Below the pieces are notes generated by a model, which had not been told where the DNA came from, searched no databases, and saw only the letters and a list, made by a program, of their open reading frames with translations. Made by a program: the position numbers and the translations under genes. DNA of 64,000 nt from Mycocentrospora acerina. Taxonomy: Eukaryota > Ascomycota > Dothideomycetes > Pleosporales. This document shows positions 58,195 to 64,000 of the stretch, in pieces. Each line of letters begins with the position of its first letter. The first letter of the stretch is position 1. The DNA is taken from positions 24,555-88,554 of the forward strand of contig JAKUHH010000380.1 in NCBI GenBank assembly GCA_022701365.1. Reading direction: 5' to 3'.

Positions 58195-58526
58195 CTATCC
58201 AATCATATGTCTCGTGTTGATAATCGGATTAGAGACGTTCAGCTTCTTAATTTGTGGGGTATTTCTTGGATGGGATGTGCCTCTAGTTTTTGCGGCACCC
58301 CGGCGCTCTGCCTCTAGACAAAACGAGGGGGCGGAGTCAGAAAGAAAATTCTTGGACTCTGCCAGGTCAAATCCAGCCTCATACTCGTCGAGATCTTTGG
58401 TTCTTTTCCTTTGCCGAAACGACACATTTTCCTACTCCGCATCATTGCTCATAATTGCAAGACGTTACTTTCCCAGGAAGAGACCAAGAATAACAGTACA
58501 CCTTTTGATTTTCTCCTGTCCTTAAC

Positions 58527-60776
58527 ATGAGTAACGAAAAATGCTTGATTGTCGGTGTGGATTACGGAACCACGTACTCTGGTAAGTATAAGTTAATCTT
58601 TTTTCATACAAAGGTGATTTTAACGTATTTGACTATAGGAGTTGCCTTTGTTGAGTCTGACGGAGTTGACCTCCAAGACGTCCAAGTCATTGCAGAATGG
58701 GACAATATCGGCCAGAAAAATGATTATCTCGTCAAGACTCCGTCAAGAATCTCATATAGACCCGGTTCTTCGATCTCATGGGGTTACAATATCAAACCTG
58801 GCGCCGTCGCATACTCATGGACCAAATTATTGCTAGACGATCGCGCTGCAGTGACACAGTTCGACGATCCCCAACTTCGATCCATTCTTGATTCTGGTCT
58901 CTTGCGATTGCCTCCGGGCAAGACCGCGCAAGAGGTGGCAACGGATTATCTGCGAGAACTTTACAAGCATACGATGTCCATTCTGGAGCACAAGATCTCT
59001 GCCGCCATCCTTCGGACTATGAAAATCAAATTTTGGTTCTCCATACCTGCTATCTGGTCAGATGAAGCTCAATATGCAACAAGAGATGCGGCAAAAGCAG
59101 CTGGTTTTGCTTCGAGACCAGAAGATGAGATCTTCATGGTAAAAGAACCTGCCGCTGCTGCTATTGCTAGCTTGAACCAATTCATCTCCAAAGGACCAAG
59201 TCCCCTTGTACAGGTAAGTCTATGGAGAAAGTAGGAGTCATCTTTAATTAACATCGTAAAGATCAATAAGGGCATTATGGTGGTTGACTGTGGTGGAGGT
59301 ACAGTTGTGAGTGAAGGTATCCACTTTTGCGTGCCCTTCTGACCACGGTAGGATCTGACATCGTTCGTGGTCCGAAAAGCCTACCCAAAACTGGAACTTG
59401 AGCAAACTTGTATTAGTGCGGGTAAGTCATACGTGCAAATTTGTAGATGATAGGGGTAATTAAAAGTTCGCTTCAGGTGGCAAGTGCGGATCGACCGCTA
59501 TCGACCGCAACTTCCATCAACTTCTGTCAGACAGGTTTGGTACTCAGTTCAGTAACCTGCCGGCAAAGAAGAGAGGGCTTGGAAGCACGCTGATGAGAGA
59601 CTGGGAATCTGCCAAACGGAATTTTGGCGTTAGTGACAACGACAGGACGGAGCTGTTTAACCTCCCAGGTCTCAGTTGCACAAATGACGATTATTACGAC
59701 TGCGATGATGAAGAGATTCGTATTACACGGTTTGTTTCCATATTCTTATATAGTGTTCTGGTTTAGCTCTTCACTCTCTAATATGTGCCAGTGATGACAT
59801 GAAACATCTATTCGATCCTGTCATAGATCAGATCATCGCTCTTATTGACCAGCAGGTCAAAGCCACAATGAGCGAGAGCTCTATACCTATCAGCGTAAGT
59901 CACCATCAGCAATACTACCTATGTCTGGGCTTCCCACACTGACCACGACCATGGTGATAGACTGTTGTACTTGCTGGTGGATTTGGTGAATCGATGTACC
60001 TCTACAAAAGACTTAAAGCTTGGTGTCCATCTGAAATCAATCTCGTCTGTCCACCTCAAGCGTACGTACGACGGGAATTGACTGCGTAGGCTAGTCTTCA
60101 GAATGAACGCTAACACGGTTTCTGTATAGATGGTCAGCAATTGTTCGAGGCGCTGCACTTAGAGGCCTTGAGGGACCCATATTCATCAAGGAAAAGTGTC
60201 CGCTAAACTACGGCATTCAAGTTACTCAACCATTTCGAACCGGAATTGACAAGGAAAGTGATAGTTACGTAGACTCATTTTCCAAACGCAAGATGGCAAC
60301 TGGATACATGAATTGGATCTACCAGAAAGTGAGAAATCTAGCGCTTCAATTTCGTAGCTCCAAGGTCTAATTTCAAATTACAGGGTGAAGATATAAGACT
60401 CAATACTCGCAAGGCAAAATCGTATTGGTTTACCTACACGGAGGGTAGCTCAATGCGCCAGTCCTTCGCCATCTTCACAAGCAAGATGGCGATCGCACCT
60501 GATAAAGAGAACCATTTCTGTAAGTGCGCCGCCACCTTGCGAGCTCTCTTGACTAATATCGTGCCTTTAGCCGTGGAAAAATTATGTGATGTAGACTGTG
60601 TATGGACTCAAAGCGATTTGAACAACTATACGTCGTTGCTGTCGTTCAATAAGGTCTACAGGTTCACCTTTGATATTGAGGCTCTCACAGGTGATGATTT
60701 GGGATTGCTCCATTTTCGATTCACTATGAACGGGAGGGTGTTTGGTAAGGAGGCGGTGCGCTGGAAGAAGTCATAA
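58527..60776 (+). CDS. Hsp70-like (actin-fold) ATPase without substrate domain
   Basis: Ten exons: 58527-58581, 58639-59213, 59262-59306, 59352-59421, 59477-59729, 59792-59894, 59961-60061, 60130-60328, 60384-60519, 60571-60776; all junctions GT-AG and phases consistent; 580 aa. The actin-like ATPase motifs are phosphate-1 VGVDYGTTYSG (9-19), phosphate-2 VVDCGGGTV (217-225) and adenosine motif LAGGFGES (371-378). There is no canonical Hsp70 substrate-binding domain. This is the short Hsp70-like/HSPA12-like type frequent in fungi, often next to GTPase or coiled-coil genes. It probably hydrolyses ATP in a regulatory role; the partner is unknown. Transcribed divergently from the 55923-57733 gene. 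Confidence 0.85.
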
Positions 60777-62374
60777 AGTCAACCTTACCGATGTAATTTC
60801 AGAAAGCGGGTTAGAGATGAGATTTTAAAGTACATTCGAATTTTTTTCTTAAGCAATAGAAAGGAAATCGATAAGCATCTCCACGCAGTGGTCGGATGCT
60901 TTTGTGATGATTACCAGCGCCAGGTGTGGACACGTCTGCACCATCGAATATCTGATCGCACAAAAAGAAATTGTAGGCTAGTTCTCAAACAAAGTAACAC
61001 TATGACGGTTTAAGGTATTAAATTGCGAAACGTTTGTAAATGACTAATTCATACTAGCTTCCTAGAGGGTTTGTCGTGGTTTGCACGTGCAACACCGACA
61101 CATGGCTTGACGAACCGCATAACTGCGCGGCAGCCAATCGGACGCAGAAATTCACAATATACTCATCTGCTTGCTCAGCTAATGATACAAAACTCGCATA
61201 ATCCTCGCCACAATCCCCTCTTTTGTGAGAACAACGTTTGTCGCCAAAAAAAGTCTTAGGAATGACTCTTTTATTGTGTTCCACAATAGCAATCGCTTGC
61301 TTTGCATATTCTCACCCGGCTTCAGCTGGTCTAGTCGCTTTCAGAATTTGTCAGGCAGATTGTTCTGCAGATGGTGGTGTGTCATTTTGCAACCATGTTT
61401 ACTTGGGGCCACTCTCAGCACTTCTTTTCCTGCGAAAATTCTTGCTTGTAACACTGCTTTCGATACTTGACAGGCCGCATGTGCTGCCATTGCTCTGACT
61501 CTGATACTGTAGAGAGTATGTCGGCATCTCCAACTTGTTCTTTGCATATTGACTCACAAAGGTTTGAAAGCGCCGCAAAAAGCTGGCGAGAATTAGCGAA
61601 GCCCTATACATCACCTTTCATATATTGAACTAGTATAGTCTTGAAGATGTGATCAGTTGAAGCAATGATAGCAACAACGCCACGAGTGGAGAAAATGCTC
61701 AAGCGATGCACTCAGAAAACGTCTCGAACAGCTTATCTTGCCACGACTGCTCATTAAGCCTTAGCAACTCCCTTGCTCTCAATATCAGAGCCAACAGAAA
61801 TCGAGGTGCATCACTTCTGAGCATAGCACGTAACCTCTCGTTCGTAGTGCAAATATCTGCAGTGTTGTGCCAGGCAGATCAAAGAGATTGTTATATCAGT
61901 CATGCAATAAATTGCCAAGATTTATCCTTTTGAAGTGAATTATATGATATTCTAGACCAATTATAATACTCACGTGCACACTGAGAGACACAACAACATG
62001 AGTATCAAAAGCCAGGGCGTGCACGGGATGCACACTTCCACTTAGTGCACGATTTCGTCTAATGAAGATACAACTGGCTTAAGACCTTTTCTAAAAGGCA
62101 GCCTTTTGATAGTATACTTGACTTCGATGAAATCTGGCAGTGTCAAGCAATCCGAGTTTTCGACCGCAGCTGGAATAGGAAAGGCTAGTTCGCATAAGAG
62201 CACCCCTCTCGTCCCAACGGCGAATAAACCACTACATCTCCGCACTTGAAAGTCATAATCAACGCAATCATTGACTCACATCCGTGTTTATTGAAACTTC
62301 TAACGAAATTATTTTCAAATCTATCGTGTTCGTCTTCCTCTTGCTGAATGAACATATGACCAAGCAACGACAGA
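60777..62374. other. Intergenic DNA
   Basis: About 1.6 kb without supported genes. Open frames of 60-90 codons at 61054-61614 carry no motif. Confidence 0.35.
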
Positions 62375-63612
62375 ATGCAAAACATACAAAAACACTTTGT
62401 TATTGCTCAGAGCGGAGATGTAATCATCACTTTGACACAGCCAGAGACTGCTTTTGCTGTTTGGAACATGGTACCCAAAGACCAAGACTGTCGCAACATG
62501 TTGAATACGAATGAAAAACTCGAAGGCAAAGAGAATCAGGCTGATCAAAGTATTGGACCAAACGATATCTATACGGCTTTAACGAAAAAGAAGAAGTCAA
62601 AGAGTACAATGGAAGAAGAAAGGCGAGAGACGGGCCAGCTATGATAAATGATCTGACTGCAGAAGGTTCGATTGATGAGACAATAAGTCCCATGAAAACA
62701 ACTCGTATTGATCTCGGAAATGCACCAGCGAGTCACGAGAGGTCTTCCGAAACAGTAGCGACATATCGAGTCTCGTCAAAACATCTGGAGTTGGCTTCTG
62801 GGAAGTTTAGAATCGAGCTTGGAGGGTCTTGGAGTGAGAATACGAAAGATAAGGACGGTCTCTTTCAGCTAATGGCTAAGAGCTGGGATCCAGAAGCGTT
62901 CATTATCCTGCTAGACGTTCTTCACCTTCGTAATCGACGGGTACCGTCAACTATTACTCTAAAAATGTTAGCGAAGATGGCTGTGCTTGTAGATTACTAC
63001 AGATGTTGGGAAGCAGCTGAGATGTGAACAAACTTCTGGATCAAAGATGTGTTGATGAAGGAATCGGTGCCTGTATCGTACTGTTGTGATTTGGTCCTAT
63101 GGATACTCATCGCCTGGGTTTTTAAGCTTCCCAAGACGTTTGAGACGACTACAGCCATCGCACTACGCCAAAGTCAATCACCGACGATTCAAGACATGTG
63201 TCTTCCTATTCCACCACCAGTAATTGGTAAGTATGAATAACCGTAGTAGCACACCGCGTTTCAATAAGAAAACTAAAATTCGACAGCGGCTATGAAATTG
63301 AGGTGATATCAATCAATAGACGCTGTCATGTCAAGCTGTCACGGCTGGATGAGAAAGTTTTGCAATTTATACATATGCCCAGAAGGTGCGGAGTGCACAT
63401 CCTTATGTGGATGTATGCTTCTTGGAGCGCTCACAAAGGGGTTGCACCGCCTTGACTGTCTGTCACCCAAGCCTGAGGTTCCATTTGAAGGATATAGCTT
63501 CGAACGAATCTGTAGGAAAGTTAAGGAGTTAAAAACACCGCTATGGTGCCGCAAGGGCTACAATCACTCGCATAAATGTAGTTTGCATCGACGCCATCAT
63601 GGCAAAGACTAA
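62375..63612 (+). pseudogene. BTB-domain protein with one nonsense codon
   Basis: Three exons: 62375-62603, 62663-63226 and 63320-63612 (introns GTACAA...CTGCAG and GTAAGT...AATAG; phases agree). Exon 1 has the BTB start QSGDVIITLTQPETAFAVW; exon 2 has TYRVSSKHLELASGKF, LGGSWSEN, FQLMAKSWDPEAFIILLDVL and LAKMAVLVDYYRCWEAAEM, then TGA at 63025-63027 where the family has Trp, and continues in the same frame (FWIKD, SYCCDLVLWILIAWVF, CLPIPPPVIG). Exon 3 gives a Cys-rich tail with LDCLSPKPEVPFEGYSFERI. A TGG to TGA change is a single G to A, so this is a recent or RIP-type lesion, or a sequencing error. Otherwise it looks complete. Confidence 0.7.
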
Positions 63613-64000
63613 GGGTCTGCAGCTTCAAGATTTCAGCGACCACGCAGAAGAATTTAAATCGCAGTAGAAGTTGGTTTGTAGGAAATATTGGAGGTCAGGA
63701 TGGCTTTAGAGCAACGCGAGCTGTTCTCGTCGTAGGCGCAATGTACCCCGTGGGGAGCATCCTTAAAGGGTTCCAAACAATTACTCCGCATAACATGGTC
63801 AACTTTTACAACTAACTCATGAGTGAAACTTGTTTACTTGAGCCTTTTTTGTACGCAGTAGTTGTCGTGATGGCTCCACCTGCTGGTCAGTTGCCGTAGC
63901 TAGCCGTATAGAAATGTTATATTGTGTTGTATATATCCTTAGCCGGGCCCTACCAATTATTTATCGGATGTTTTTCGATGAAAACCCAGTGGCACGGCTC
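63613..64000. other. Window end, no gene recognised
   Basis: Nothing supported. Confidence 0.3.

Noticed and set aside
1..64000. CRISPR array, rRNA or tRNA genes, bacterial operons
   Set aside because: No regularly spaced repeats, no recognisable rRNA or tRNA cores, and gene structure is eukaryotic with spliceosomal introns.

Overview
This window is nuclear DNA of a filamentous ascomycete (Pezizomycotina). The evidence is short GT-AG introns of about 45-90 nt with CTRAY-type branch sites, fungus-specific gene families (OTT_1508-like deaminase, fungal STAND N-terminal domain, fungal BTB families, stand-alone RNase H proteins, Hsp70-like ATPase without a substrate domain), and Fot1/pogo-type transposon relics full of TAG/TAA/TGA codons of the kind left by repeat-induced point mutation (RIP). 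I cannot name the genus. The layout is that of a gene-sparse accessory compartment: well-preserved genes stand between decayed mobile elements and AT-rich gene-free DNA.

0-17 kb: a coiled-coil fragment, two SET-domain relics (736-1309 and 8264-9286), a BTB/POZ gene (4644-5608), a pogo relic split by a 264-bp solo LTR with a 5-bp target duplication (6302-6565), a short conserved fungal ORF (9298-9720), an inverted pair of MITEs (10.0-10.5 kb), a MYND zinc-finger gene (10890-11607), an unnamed fungal gene (13827-14871), a 437-bp TIR element (15.1-15.5 kb) and a broken STAND/NLR N-terminal domain (16.4-16.8 kb).

17-39 kb: a long gene-free stretch, then three well-preserved genes: an OTT_1508-like deaminase (21061-22721), a four-exon DDX60-type DExH helicase of 1780 aa (29861-24361, minus) and a triple-CCCH RING-IBR-RING E3 ligase (31632-34253). 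An RNase H gene (36252-37067, minus) and a large broken pogo transposase (37.2-39.1 kb) follow.

39-50 kb: mostly RIP-degraded repeats with members of a TAACRTCC-type MITE family, plus a class-3 lipase gene (44398-45355, minus), a second RNase H (47071-47985) and another pogo copy (48433-50042).

50-64 kb: a PD-(D/E)XK-like nuclease gene (50797-52224, minus), a nearly complete pogo element (52379-54537) containing an assembly N flanked by an exact 138-bp duplication, a P-loop GTPase whose stop codon lies in that element's TIR, a coiled-coil gene, a divergent Hsp70-like ATPase gene with a tandem duplication in the shared promoter, and a BTB gene with one nonsense codon.

The intact genes are biased towards nucleic-acid handling, ubiquitin/BTB functions, lipase, GTPase and chaperone-ATPase domains. 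That would suit an RNA-surveillance or self/non-self recognition island, but this is an inference from domain content. The best candidate for an undescribed system is the GTPase / coiled-coil / Hsp70-like trio at 54.5-60.8 kb, followed by the DDX60-like / CCCH-RBR pair at 24.4-34.3 kb.
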